The notes under the pieces: model-generated
What the model saw: only the letters and a program-made list of their open reading frames with translations
Databases searched by the model: none
What the model was told of the DNA's origin: nothing
In this document: in pieces, positions 8,809-17,115 of the stretch
How the letters are laid out: every line of letters begins with the position of its first letter
Numbering within the stretch: the first letter of the stretch is position 1
NCBI GenBank assembly: GCA_000597885.1
Contig: CP004371.1
Location: 3,240,501-3,304,500 of the forward strand
Source: Flammeovirgaceae bacterium 311
GTDB taxonomy: Bacteria > Bacteroidota > Bacteroidia > Cytophagales > Cyclobacteriaceae
Direction of reading: 5' to 3'
Length of the DNA: 64,000 nt
Translations under genes and position numbers: made by a program

Positions 8809-9321
8809 ATGTACCACTTTTTAAGATCCATGTTACTGGGCCTGCTGCTTACAGGATTTTTAGCCAGCTGCGCCAGCATTTTCAGCAAATCCACTTACCC
8901 TGTTACCATCAGCACCAATCCCCAGAATGTTAACATCACAATTACCAATGAACTGGGCGGTGTTATATACCAGGGTGTGACGCCTACCACACTTCCCCTG
9001 GATGCCAGCAGTGGTTACTTTAAACCTGCCTTCTATGAAGTATCTCTTAGCCAGCCAGGATTTAAACCACAAACCTTCCATATCGAAGCAAAAATTGATG
9101 GCTGGTATTTTGGAAACATTGCCATTGGCGGCTTCCTGGGCATGCTGGTGATAGATCCCCTCACCGGCGCCATGTGGCGTATTCCTTCACAGTATTACAG
9201 CTTCAACCTATCGCCCGATGACGAAGCCTCTACCAAAGGCATGGGTATCATGCTGATTGATGAGGTGCCTTCGCATTTGCGTGATAAATTGGAACCTATA
9301 CAGGAAAAGAGCAACAAGTAA
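8809..9321 (+). CDS. Predicted lipoprotein with PEGA-like domain
   Basis: The 170-residue product begins with a hydrophobic signal ending in the lipobox LASC (Cys21). Earlier in-frame starts (from 8767) overlap the end of lipB and would spoil the signal peptide, so ATG 8809 was chosen. The N-terminal half (STNPQNVNITITNELGGVIYQGVTP) resembles a PEGA-type beta domain; a glycine-rich hydrophobic stretch (FGNIAIGGFLGMLVIDPLTGAMW) follows and may be membrane-associated. The function is unknown. It probably shares a transcript with lipB, ended by the hairpin at 9329. Confidence 0.75.
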   Translation: MYHFLRSMLLGLLLTGFLASCASIFSKSTYPVTISTNPQNVNITITNELGGVIYQGVTPTTLPLDASSGYFKPAFYEVSLSQPGFKPQTFHIEAKIDGWYFGNIAIGGFLGMLVIDPLTGAMWRIPSQYYSFNLSPDDEASTKGMGIMLIDEVPSHLRDKLEPIQEKSNK

Positions 9322-9328
9322 TCCGTTG

Positions 9329-9355
9329 AACCCAGCCCAAAAGCTGGGTTTTCTA
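9329..9355 (+). terminator. Intrinsic terminator after the lipB-lipoprotein unit
   Basis: An 8-base-pair perfect stem AACCCAGC/GCTGGGTT with a six-base loop is followed by TTTTCT. It begins 8 bases after the lipoprotein stop codon. Confidence 0.75.
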
Positions 9356-9438
9356 TTGCCGTGCTTAACAGATACTGTATTTAGCTATTTTTTATATATT
9401 GTTGCGTTACTATCCGTAGATCCAAAAAAACTGTCGCC

Positions 9439-9936
9439 ATGAAAAAACTTATACTATTATTCACGCTCCTGTTCACAGCTTTCTGCACCTACGCCCAAGA
9501 CTTCAGTGCACTGCAAAAGGTAGAGTATAAAGAAAAGAGTGAGTACAAGGCTTACGAAGGTCAGATACTGGAGTGCGCAAATTACCTTCTTTCAGTTCCT
9601 GCCGATGACAATAACACTAACCGGCAGGACGCCCTTAAAGTGCTGATCACCTGGATGTCTGGCACGCCGGATTATAAATTCATGGTAGATGAAACGGCCA
9701 CAAAGCTAATGCACAAAAATGAAGCGGTGCTGGGCATCTATTTTGCCGCCATGACCAAATATGTTTTGGAAAACACTGAAAAAGCCTCAGATAGCCATGA
9801 GGTAAAATACAATACTGTTAGCCTGCTGCTGGACTACTGCGAGACTAAAACAAATAAAATGAAGCTCAATAAAGAGCTAAAAAAAGCAATTGCCGCCAGG
9901 AAGGATGGAAAGCTGAAGGAGTACCTGAATATATAG
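9439..9936 (+). CDS. Secreted protein of unknown function
   Basis: A 165-residue protein starts with a clear signal peptide (MKKLILLFTLLFTAFCTYAQ, cleavage likely after Ala-Gln). The mature part is mostly charged and helical, with two Cys (near residues 52 and 134) and a very basic C-terminus (LKKAIAARKDGKLKEYL). I do not recognise the family. It is a single gene between the terminator at 9329 and the long hairpin at 9961. Confidence 0.65.
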   Translation: MKKLILLFTLLFTAFCTYAQDFSALQKVEYKEKSEYKAYEGQILECANYLLSVPADDNNTNRQDALKVLITWMSGTPDYKFMVDETATKLMHKNEAVLGIYFAAMTKYVLENTEKASDSHEVKYNTVSLLLDYCETKTNKMKLNKELKKAIAARKDGKLKEYLNI

Positions 9937-9960
9937 CATTACACCCCGGCGGGAATAACG

Positions 9961-10016
9961 TAAAGCCTGAACTTTCATAGCATAGCTACCGCTATGCTAT
10001 GAAAGTTCAGGCTTTA
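9961..10016. terminator. Perfect 26-bp inverted repeat, likely bidirectional terminator
   Basis: Arms 9961-9986 and 9991-10016 are exactly complementary over 26 bases around a TACC loop. It lies between the convergent secreted-protein gene and psd. The plus-strand side runs into TTTATTTATCT; the minus-strand side is not T-rich. The stem is far longer than a terminator needs. Confidence 0.7.
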
Positions 10017-10039
10017 TTTATCTATGGATATTTTGATGT

Positions 10040-10699
10040 CTACTTCAGCTCTGCAATAATAGAGCGGCCGCCTTTGGTTTTATCGCCTACGGCAACTTTC
10101 ACTTCTGCATCCAGCGGCAGCAGTATGTCTACCCGGGAGCCAAATTTGATGAAACCAAACTCGCCACCCTGCTCAATAGGCTGGCCCTCCTGCACATACC
10201 ATTTAATACGGCGTGCCAGGGCACCTGCAATCTGACGGAACAGTACCTGAACACCATCTGCCATTTCTACTACCACGGTAGTACGCTCATTATCGGTACT
10301 GCTTTTTGGGTGCCAGGCCACCAGGTACTGGCCCGGGTGGTATTTAAAGTACTTTACCACGCCACTTACCGGGCTGCGGTTCACATGCACATTTACCGGA
10401 GACATAAAGATGGATATCTGGCGGCGGGGCTGGTTAAAGTATTCTTTGTCGATTACTTCTTCTATCACTACCACCTTACCATCAGCAGGTGCAAGTACAT
10501 GTTTATCATTGGTGGGTACCAGAAAACGTGGATTCCGGAAAAATTGCAGAATCAGCAGATACAGCACAATGCTGGCAATGATGAATATAGTATGAAGTTC
10601 CGGCTGCTCTGGCGCCAGGTATATAACCAGCAGGTTAACAGCTACCAGAATCAGTAACAGAAAAAATAGTAATCTACGTCCTTCCTTATGTATGGTCAT
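10040..10699 (-). CDS. psd: Phosphatidylserine decarboxylase, short form
   Basis: The enzyme makes phosphatidylethanolamine from phosphatidylserine at the inner membrane. With the ATG at 10699 it has 219 residues, the usual length of the short family; an upstream in-frame TTG at 10741 would add an unneeded 14. Two hydrophobic segments occupy about residues 10-55. Conserved motifs include FFRNPRF, LAPADGKVV, IFMSPVNVHVNRSP and the self-cleavage site FGSRVD, whose Ser becomes the pyruvoyl group after cleavage at Gly-Ser. The gene lies downstream of gdh, from which a terminator separates it. Confidence 0.93.
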   Translation of the reverse strand: MTIHKEGRRLLFFLLLILVAVNLLVIYLAPEQPELHTIFIIASIVLYLLILQFFRNPRFLVPTNDKHVLAPADGKVVVIEEVIDKEYFNQPRRQISIFMSPVNVHVNRSPVSGVVKYFKYHPGQYLVAWHPKSSTDNERTTVVVEMADGVQVLFRQIAGALARRIKWYVQEGQPIEQGGEFGFIKFGSRVDILLPLDAEVKVAVGDKTKGGRSIIAELK

Positions 10700-10748
10700 A
10701 TGTGGCTTTATTTCGCGGCGCAATATACGGTAAAAGGCCAAAAACAGA

Positions 10749-10790
10749 AAAGGCTGGCCGGCACCTGCATGCTTACGACCAGCCCTTTTT
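10749..10790 (-). terminator. Intrinsic terminator downstream of the glutamate dehydrogenase gene
   Basis: On the minus strand GGGCTGG pairs with CCAGCC and the 3' arm runs into TTTTCTGTTTTT. It lies between the gdh stop and the psd start, suggesting psd has its own promoter or depends on read-through. Confidence 0.6.
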
Positions 10791-10819
10791 ATACTATACT
10801 TGTGCTTTGGCTTAAATGT

Positions 10820-12097
10820 TTAGAAGCCACCGCGGAATTTATAGGTTTTGGCCACTTTATCGATGGCTACAATGTAGGCAGCAATACGCATGGGTACTTT
10901 ATATTCCAGTGAAGTTTTATATACTCGGTCAAAGGCATCTTTCATGATCCTGTCGCTGCGGCGGTTAACACGCTCGGCAGTCCACTTATAACCCAGACGG
11001 TTCTGTACCCACTCAAAGTAACTTACCGTTACACCACCGGCATTTGCCAGGATATCAGGCACTACCATTACTCCTTTTTCATTAATAATCTTATCGGCAC
11101 GGAATGAGGTAGGACCGTTAGCACCCTCCACAATCAGTTTTGCCTTGATGTTATTGGCATTGGTGATGGTAATTACATCTTCCATCGCAGCCGGCACCAG
11201 TACATCTACTTCAAGCTCCAGCAGCTGATTGGCTTCCTCCAGTTTATCGCCACCGGCAAAACCCTCCAGGCTGCCCCGGTTGTTATTGCGGTGCTGCATG
11301 GCTGCGTTAATATCAATGCCGTTTGGATTATGATACGCGCCGCTAAGGTCGGATATAGCCACTATTTTAACCCCGCGCTCTTCCAGCAGCAGGGCTGCAA
11401 AAGAGCCAACATTACCAAAGCCCTGCACGGCGCAGGTTGCCTGATAAGGGTTAATCTTTAACTTTTCCATAGCTGCCAGTGCGCTCACCATTACGCCACG
11501 GCCTGTTGCTTCGGTACGTCCCAGAGAGCCTCCCAGTACCAGTGGCTTGCCAGTTACCACTGCATTGGTGGTCTGGCCCACAGAGCGTGAAAATTCGTCC
11601 ATCAGCCAGGCCATTTCCTGGGGGCCTGTACCCATATCCGGAGCCGGAATGTCACGGTCGGGGCCAAAGATTTCCAGCATGGATTTGGTGTAAGCACGGG
11701 TGAGGCGCTCTATTTCGCCGGTCGACATCTGGCGGGGGTTGCAGCGGATACCGCCTTTTGCACCGCCATAGGGAATATCAACCACCGCACACTTCCAGGT
11801 CATCCAGGCAGCCAGGGCCTTTACTTCATCCAGGTTCACGTGCATATCGTAGCGGATGCCGCCTTTTGAAGGCCCCAGGATACTTGAATGTATAACCCGA
11901 TACCCCTCAAACACCTTGATTGTACCATCGTCCATGGTAACGGGCAGGTTAACAATTACCTGCTTTACCGGAGCTTTAAGTACATTATACACTGATTCAT
12001 CGAGGCCCAGGTGCTGTGCAGCTGTTTCAAACCTCGACATCATAGATTCAAACGGGTTCTCCTTGTCTTTTATAGGAGCTGGTTCGATGTACGCCAT
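10820..12097 (-). CDS. Glutamate dehydrogenase (Glu/Leu/Phe/Val dehydrogenase family)
   Basis: The 425-residue enzyme catalyses reversible oxidative deamination of glutamate to 2-oxoglutarate. Visible are GPSKGGIR (75-82), WKCAVVDIPYGGAKGG with the catalytic Lys114, APDMGTG, and a Rossmann segment (VQGFGNVGSFAA) in the C-terminal half. Length and motifs fit the about 420-residue hexameric family; coenzyme preference cannot be read. It lies alone between cdsA and psd, with an AT-rich 215-base upstream region. Confidence 0.93.
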   Translation of the reverse strand: MAYIEPAPIKDKENPFESMMSRFETAAQHLGLDESVYNVLKAPVKQVIVNLPVTMDDGTIKVFEGYRVIHSSILGPSKGGIRYDMHVNLDEVKALAAWMTWKCAVVDIPYGGAKGGIRCNPRQMSTGEIERLTRAYTKSMLEIFGPDRDIPAPDMGTGPQEMAWLMDEFSRSVGQTTNAVVTGKPLVLGGSLGRTEATGRGVMVSALAAMEKLKINPYQATCAVQGFGNVGSFAALLLEERGVKIVAISDLSGAYHNPNGIDINAAMQHRNNNRGSLEGFAGGDKLEEANQLLELEVDVLVPAAMEDVITITNANNIKAKLIVEGANGPTSFRADKIINEKGVMVVPDILANAGGVTVSYFEWVQNRLGYKWTAERVNRRSDRIMKDAFDRVYKTSLEYKVPMRIAAYIVAIDKVAKTYKFRGGF

Positions 12098-12312
12098 AGT
12101 ATCTGTTGTCTAATAGCCCGCACAGCCAAACTTGTATAGTTAAAAATAGGTTACACAGGTTTTGCCAGAGGCAAATTCATGAAGTAAAATTAGAAAGAAG
12201 TACAAGATTATAAAACGTTTTACCCTAAACGATTTAATGCAAAAATTTAAAAATAGTTACCTCTATTTTACGTAAGCTTTCAGGCTACGTTGTATTTCAA
12301 ACGGTTGCATTG

Positions 12313-13149
12313 TTAATAATGAAAAAGAGCTAAATAAGTCAGGATAAAAGGTACTGACAGCAGGAGCCCGTCAAACCTGTCTAAAAATCCGCCATGCCCC
12401 GGTATGCTGCTGCCCGAGTCTTTAATGGCTATACTTCTCTTAAAAAGACTTTCCACCAAATCGCCATAGGTAGCTGTTACAATGGCAATACCTGCCAGGG
12501 TAAGCCACTCCCAGGTGCCCAGGTCATCATAAAAAAGGGAGATTGCCAGCGCCATGATAAAGGCTGTGGCAGCTCCGCCTATACTTCCCTCCCAGGACTT
12601 CTTAGGTGATACGCGCTCAAAGAGTTTATGTTTTCCGAATTTGGTGCCGGCAAAGTATGCCCCCGTATCACTGGCCCAGATAATGAGCATTAACCCTAAA
12701 ATAATCTGATAACTGTACTCACCGAGAATAAACACAATGCCATGTAAGAGGGCAAAAGGTACTGCCACGTATATAATCCCTAAAAAAGTAAAGGCAATGT
12801 TGGTAAAAGGCTTCTTATCATCCCGCTTATAGAGCTTGATGAAGAAAGCGAGCGAACCCAGGGGAAAGAGCATAAAGTAATACTGCACAGGTAAAATGCC
12901 TTTCTCTACAAAAAAGGCCATGGTGTACACCATCAGGCCGGTAAAGGTACCCCAGAATTTGAGTGGAAAATGCCCGTCCAGGCCCACCAACTTGTAGAAC
13001 TCCAGCAGGGTAAAGGCACAGATTACAGAAAAGGCCAGGAAGTAAGTCCAGGAACTGAACCAGATGGCAAAAATAATGGCAGCTGCTCCGATGACGCCAG
13101 CGATTACACGCTGCCACAGATTGCTGTACCTATTCAAACGAGATATCAT
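12313..13149 (-). CDS. cdsA: Phosphatidate cytidylyltransferase
   Basis: CdsA makes CDP-diacylglycerol from phosphatidic acid and CTP, the branch point of phospholipid synthesis. The 278-residue protein has about eight hydrophobic segments and the C-terminal family signature KDSGSSIPGHGGFLDRFD (about 243-260), plus SPKKSWEGSIGG earlier. Its start overlaps the DUF2007 gene by 20 bases, so it is translated from the CPBP-DUF2007-cdsA transcript. psd, another phospholipid gene, lies 1.6 kb further along the same strand. Confidence 0.95.
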   Translation of the reverse strand: MISRLNRYSNLWQRVIAGVIGAAAIIFAIWFSSWTYFLAFSVICAFTLLEFYKLVGLDGHFPLKFWGTFTGLMVYTMAFFVEKGILPVQYYFMLFPLGSLAFFIKLYKRDDKKPFTNIAFTFLGIIYVAVPFALLHGIVFILGEYSYQIILGLMLIIWASDTGAYFAGTKFGKHKLFERVSPKKSWEGSIGGAATAFIMALAISLFYDDLGTWEWLTLAGIAIVTATYGDLVESLFKRSIAIKDSGSSIPGHGGFLDRFDGLLLSVPFILTYLALFHY

Positions 13150-13336
13150 CCTGTATAATTTTAATTGCTTTCAGTACACCATCAGCTGCCACGTGTACTT
13201 CGTAATATCCGAATCCGTAATTACTGTCTTTCTTATCAACTACCACTGCAGGCAAATCGTTATCCTGCAACACAGCCTTTACAATTTCGGCCTGGTATTG
13301 CAAATGCGTTTTAAATACTTTAGACCAGCCTTTCAT
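13130..13336 (-). CDS. DUF2007-type small protein
   Basis: The 68-residue soluble protein (MKGWSKVFKTHLQYQAEIVK...) resembles the 'putative signal transducing protein' family DUF2007, a small ferredoxin-like fold that often lies next to envelope genes in Bacteroidetes. The signature visible here is the pattern of a helix followed by DLPAVVVDKKDS and YEVHV. It overlaps the CPBP gene by 4 bases (ATGA type) and cdsA by 20 bases, which supports it as a real coupled gene. Its role is not known. Confidence 0.75.
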   Translation of the reverse strand: MKGWSKVFKTHLQYQAEIVKAVLQDNDLPAVVVDKKDSNYGFGYYEVHVAADGVLKAIKIIQDDISFE

Positions 13337-14265
13337 GTTGCTTCCTCTCTGCTAAAGTACCCGCTAAAGCCGGCAATTGCCACAATCCCTACTAACAGGC
13401 ATATCACAAGGGTGGTACCCCCCAGCGACTGTGTTCCGCTGCTATCAAACTCAATTAACTCTAACTGGTACAGATAGCGCATGGCTAAAGTAAACCCATT
13501 ATTAATGAAATGCCCCAGTATAGGCATGAGCAAATTTCCCGACCAGTAATAAAGATAGCCAAAAAGTGCGCCCAGAAACAAGCGCGGCAGCAGTCCATAG
13601 AACTGAAAATGAAAAACACTAAAAATGAAAGCAGTTACCCAAATGGCTGCATGGGCATTCCGGAGCTTGAGCCTGATGAGTGGCTGCATCAGGCCACGAA
13701 AAAAAAGCTCTTCTCCAAAAGCCGGTAAAAGCGCAATAATGATAAACGCCACCCCAAAATCCAGCCCTGAAGTAAAGGTAGTCAGGTAATCGGTGAGCCG
13801 CTGCAGATATAGCTCCTTGTTCTTCATCCAGCTCTCCAGGGTCTTAAAAGTCTCGGGCAGGGTTACATTGGCATTCCATTCAATGAGCAGGGAGTTCACC
13901 ATCATAAAAGCCAGCGTTAGCACAATGGCCAGCAGAATGGGAATTATTGCCAGACCCTTCCTGTTAATAAGGCTTGATAAGCGCCGGCGCTCGTACTGGT
14001 ACAGGTACAGGAGCGGACCCGCTATAAAGCCCCCCACCGCCGAAAATAACTGGAGAACAAACAGAATGGCGCGTGCGTTAGGGTGGTTTAAGCTGCCGGC
14101 AATCTGGGATGTTTCGTTAAAGCCGGTGCCAAAAATGGCCATGGCAATAACCACAGCCACAAACTGGCCTACAAACAGCCCAACAAAAAAATAGATGAGG
14201 AGCAGGATAAGCGAGCGCCCCGGGGGCAAATCTCTTTTATCGGGCTCTGGTTGCCGAAATACCAT
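13333..14265 (-). CDS. CPBP family intramembrane metalloprotease
   Basis: The 310-residue integral membrane protein carries the CPBP/ABI catalytic motifs: EELFFRG (motif 1, near 200), FHFQFYG (motif 2) and HFINNGF (motif 3), whose Glu and His residues bind the metal. About eight hydrophobic helices are visible. The family includes CAAX proteases and bacteriocin-immunity proteins; the substrate cannot be inferred. It is the first gene of the CPBP-DUF2007-cdsA overlapping set and is divergent from dus. Confidence 0.9.
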   Translation of the reverse strand: MVFRQPEPDKRDLPPGRSLILLLIYFFVGLFVGQFVAVVIAMAIFGTGFNETSQIAGSLNHPNARAILFVLQLFSAVGGFIAGPLLYLYQYERRRLSSLINRKGLAIIPILLAIVLTLAFMMVNSLLIEWNANVTLPETFKTLESWMKNKELYLQRLTDYLTTFTSGLDFGVAFIIIALLPAFGEELFFRGLMQPLIRLKLRNAHAAIWVTAFIFSVFHFQFYGLLPRLFLGALFGYLYYWSGNLLMPILGHFINNGFTLAMRYLYQLELIEFDSSGTQSLGGTTLVICLLVGIVAIAGFSGYFSREEAT

Positions 14266-14305
14266 AATTAAGGCATAAATTTACGCTAAAATACGGATTT
14301 GTAAA

Positions 14306-15301
14306 TTGGTAAAGATAGGAAACCTTGAGTTGGGCGATTTTCCGCTGCTGCTGGCGCCCATGGAAGATGTAAGTGATCCTCCGTTCAGAGCGGTTTGCAA
14401 GGCAAACGGAGCAGACCTGATGTACACCGAATTTATTGCTGCTGAAGGACTTATCCGCTATGCCGACAAATCGGTGCAGAAGCTGGATATATACGATTAT
14501 GAGCGCCCCATTGGCATCCAGATTTTTGGCGCCGAAATAGAAAGCATGCGCCAGGCAGCAGCCATTGCCGAAGAAGCAAATCCTGAATTAATTGATATTA
14601 ACTACGGCTGCCCTGTTAAAAAAGTGGCCTGTAAAGGGGCTGGTGCCGGCATTCTGCTGGATATTCCCAAAATGCAGACCATGACAGCCGAAATTGTAAA
14701 ACGGGTAAATAAACCTGTAACGGTAAAAACACGCCTGGGCTGGGACCACGATACTATTAAGATAATAGAAGTAGCGCAGCGCCTGCAGGATGCCGGCATC
14801 CAGGCCCTGACCATTCACGGCCGCACCCGCCAGCAGATGTATAAAGGCGAAGCCGACTGGAGCTGGATTGAAGAGGTGAAAAGTCATCCTTCCATTCAAA
14901 TCCCTGTTTTTGGCAATGGCGATATCGACTCGCCACAGAAAGCAGTAGATTACTGGAAGCGCTATGGCGTTGATGGGGTGATGATTGGCCGTGCTGCCAT
15001 TGGCTACCCCTGGATTTTCAGAGAGATTAAGCACTACAATGCTACCGGCGAGCTGCTGCCCCCACCCACCCTGCAGGAAAGAATCGATACGGTGAAAGAA
15101 CACCTGCGCTTTTCAGTAGAATGGAAAGGCGAAAAACAGGGTATTTATGAAATGAGGCCCCATTTCACCAATTACTTCCGCGGTCTTCAGAACTTTAAAC
15201 CCTACCGGGTACGGCTGGTCACCAGCGAATCGTACGACGAGCTGCTGGTGATTCTGGAAGAAATTGCCAACGAATTTTCTAATGCCTACAGCTTTGCCTA
15301 G
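14306..15301 (+). CDS. tRNA-dihydrouridine synthase, DusB-like
   Basis: The FMN enzyme reduces uridine to dihydrouridine in the tRNA D-loop. The 331-residue protein shows LLLAPMEDVSDPPFR at the N-terminus, the catalytic Cys102 in NYGCPVKK, TVKTRLGW, IHGRTRQQMYKG and IGRAAIGYPWIF, all in normal order for the DusB branch. The best start is the TTG at 14306, which gives the usual VKIGN start just ahead of the first beta strand; no ATG is available there. The downstream transporter gene overlaps or abuts its end. Confidence 0.93.
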   Translation: MVKIGNLELGDFPLLLAPMEDVSDPPFRAVCKANGADLMYTEFIAAEGLIRYADKSVQKLDIYDYERPIGIQIFGAEIESMRQAAAIAEEANPELIDINYGCPVKKVACKGAGAGILLDIPKMQTMTAEIVKRVNKPVTVKTRLGWDHDTIKIIEVAQRLQDAGIQALTIHGRTRQQMYKGEADWSWIEEVKSHPSIQIPVFGNGDIDSPQKAVDYWKRYGVDGVMIGRAAIGYPWIFREIKHYNATGELLPPPTLQERIDTVKEHLRFSVEWKGEKQGIYEMRPHFTNYFRGLQNFKPYRVRLVTSESYDELLVILEEIANEFSNAYSFA

Positions 15302-16307
15302 CAAAAGTCGGCCTGCCCCCACAACAGAAATGCAGACGAAAGAAACCGGCGCTGGAGAGGTACGTTCTGCTGAGATCCAGCCTAAGCAGACACGTTTTGG
15401 CAGTTTTCGCTCCAACAAACAACTTGTTGCCTGGGCCCTGCTGATACTCCTGGCTATTATCTGGGGTAATTCATTTATTCTGATAAAGAAATCTTTGCTG
15501 GCCTACAGCGCCGGCGAGGTGGGTGCACTGCGCATTATTGCAGCCGGCCTTGCCCTGCTGCCCATTGCCATTAAACATGTGGGGGCGCTCAGCGGGCGCA
15601 ACCGCATGCTGCTGCTGGTCATTGGTCTGGTAGGTTCTTTTATTCCTGCCTTTTTGTTTGCAAAGGCCCAAACCCAGCTATCCTCCAGCGTTACCGGAAT
15701 TCTGAATGCCCTTACACCCCTGTTTGTGGTGGTTATTGGTGCCATCTTCTTTGGGCACCGGTTTACCGTGCGCAATGCTATAGGCCTTGCTATTAGCTTT
15801 GGGGGATCTATTATACTTGCCCTGGCCAAAGCCGGTGGCGAATTAGGTAGCATTAACCTCTATGCATTTCTGGTTATTCTGGCAACCCTTTGCTATGGCC
15901 TTAACCTTAATATTATCAAAGCCTTTCTAGGAGGCCTGCGCCCGGTAGTCATTACCGCTGTTTCGCTTGCACTGGTACTGCCCGGGGCTGTTGTATACCT
16001 CTTTGGCTTTACCGATTTTACCCACCACCTGCAAACACAGCCAACCGCTGGCTGGTCGCTTTTGGCAGTAGTTACCCTGGGGGTAGTGGGCACCGCCATA
16101 GCGCTTATTCTGTTCAACCACCTGGTGCAGATCACCACCCCCATGTTTACCTCTTTTACTACTTACCTGATCCCGATAGTAGCAGTAATTGTAGGAGTGC
16201 TGGATGGCGAAGTGCTGCTCACCATGCACTTTGTTGGAATGGCAGCAGTAATTGCAGGTGTTTATATTGCTAATCAGCGCCCTAAGCTCCTAAAAGTAAA
16301 ACTATGA
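15282..16307 (+). CDS. EamA/DMT-superfamily transporter
   Basis: The protein has ten hydrophobic helices in two five-helix EamA repeats (motif WALLILLAIIWGNSFILIK in the first, LRIIAAGLALLP, then a second half beginning YAFLVILATLCYG). Substrates of this family range from amino acids to nucleosides and cannot be told here. Starts at 15264, 15282 and 15330 are possible; 15282 overlaps dus by 20 bases and 15330 avoids the overlap. The N-terminal 50 or so residues are hydrophilic and low in complexity whichever is used. Confidence 0.88.
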   Translation: MPTALPSKSRPAPTTEMQTKETGAGEVRSAEIQPKQTRFGSFRSNKQLVAWALLILLAIIWGNSFILIKKSLLAYSAGEVGALRIIAAGLALLPIAIKHVGALSGRNRMLLLVIGLVGSFIPAFLFAKAQTQLSSSVTGILNALTPLFVVVIGAIFFGHRFTVRNAIGLAISFGGSIILALAKAGGELGSINLYAFLVILATLCYGLNLNIIKAFLGGLRPVVITAVSLALVLPGAVVYLFGFTDFTHHLQTQPTAGWSLLAVVTLGVVGTAIALILFNHLVQITTPMFTSFTTYLIPIVAVIVGVLDGEVLLTMHFVGMAAVIAGVYIANQRPKLLKVKL

Positions 16308-16348
16308 GCTGCTGATGCTGGTTTAATGGTGAATCAAACAAGCAGCAT

Positions 16349-16966
16349 ATGGCGCAGGAGCCCATCAAAGTAGCCGTTTTCGATCTCAACAAAACGGTTT
16401 ATCGCAAATCTTCTAAAGACGAGTTCTTTAAGTTTATTTGCTATAAGAAGAATTACAAACTGCTGAACATCTTACAGATTTCTCTTTACGGCCTGATGAG
16501 CAAACTAAAGCTCCTTAATAAGACCGACTTCAAAGAGAACTTTTTTAAGTACCTGAACGGGCTTCCGCCGGAGCAGGTGCAGAAATATGCCCGCCAGTTC
16601 TGGGAAATAGAATGGGATGATCATTTTAATGAGCCCCTGCTGCAGCGCATCAAAGAACTACGGGAGCAGGGTGTACAGATTATCTTTATCACAGGCGGGT
16701 ACGATGTGTACGTGGCTCCACTGTTTAAAAAACACCTGAAGGTAGATGCCTGGATGGCAACCCAGACCCGCTACGAAAACGGTCACTATAAAATTAATGG
16801 CAAAGCGCTGAAAGACCAGGAAAAGGTGCGCCGGCTGGAAGAACACTTTAACGGTAAACCCTTCAGGTTGATAGAAACCTACTCCGATTCTGAAGAAGAC
16901 CTGTTCCATATTGCCGATAAAGCATACCTGATGAAAGATGGTAAGCCGGTACCCTATCAAGAGTAG
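16349..16966 (+). CDS. HAD-superfamily protein, IB-like, with altered DxD motif
   Basis: The 205-residue cytoplasmic protein has the HAD-IB arrangement: motif I FDLNKT (11-16), motif II FITGG, a Lys in the cap-distal region (KALKDQEK) and motif IV DSEED. The helical cap between motifs I and II fits phosphoserine-phosphatase-type members. The second acidic residue of the DxDxT motif, the general acid/base in phosphatases, is Asn14. The nucleophile Asp12 is present. It may be a weak phosphatase, a transferase, or a non-hydrolytic member. It follows the EamA gene by 41 bases. Confidence 0.8.
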   Translation: MAQEPIKVAVFDLNKTVYRKSSKDEFFKFICYKKNYKLLNILQISLYGLMSKLKLLNKTDFKENFFKYLNGLPPEQVQKYARQFWEIEWDDHFNEPLLQRIKELREQGVQIIFITGGYDVYVAPLFKKHLKVDAWMATQTRYENGHYKINGKALKDQEKVRRLEEHFNGKPFRLIETYSDSEEDLFHIADKAYLMKDGKPVPYQE

Positions 16967-17049
16967 CAGAGGTTAAGTTGCAAAAGACAATTGCCTGCAA
17001 ACCATCTCATCAATTTTATCTATATCCCTATAAGAAAGCCTGATGTTTA

Positions 17050-17081
17050 TTTGGAATAATTCTAAACAGCGTATAGCTTTG
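17050..17081 (+). promoter_or_regulatory. Strong Bacteroidetes promoter for the DUF4856-imelysin operon
   Basis: TTTG at 17050-17053 and TAGCTTTG at 17074-17081 match the -33 and -7 consensus exactly with a 20-base spacer, the preferred distance. The implied leader is about 28 bases before the ATG at 17116. Confidence 0.7.
17051..17065. promoter_or_regulatory. Putative Fur-family operator (7-1-7 palindrome)
   Basis: TTGGAAT-A-ATTCTAA is a 7-1-7 inverted repeat with six of seven pairs complementary, the architecture of Fur/PerR/Zur boxes. It overlaps the -33 element, where a bound repressor would block transcription. That the genes behind it look iron-related is consistent with Fur. No binding data. 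Confidence 0.45.
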
Positions 17082-17115
17082 CCATCGCTATTTAAATTAA
17101 ATCTAAATAAAGATT

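Noticed and set aside
10700-10741. TTG start 14 codons upstream of the psd ATG
   Set aside because: The extension has no match to the short-form family start and the ATG at 10699 gives the normal length.
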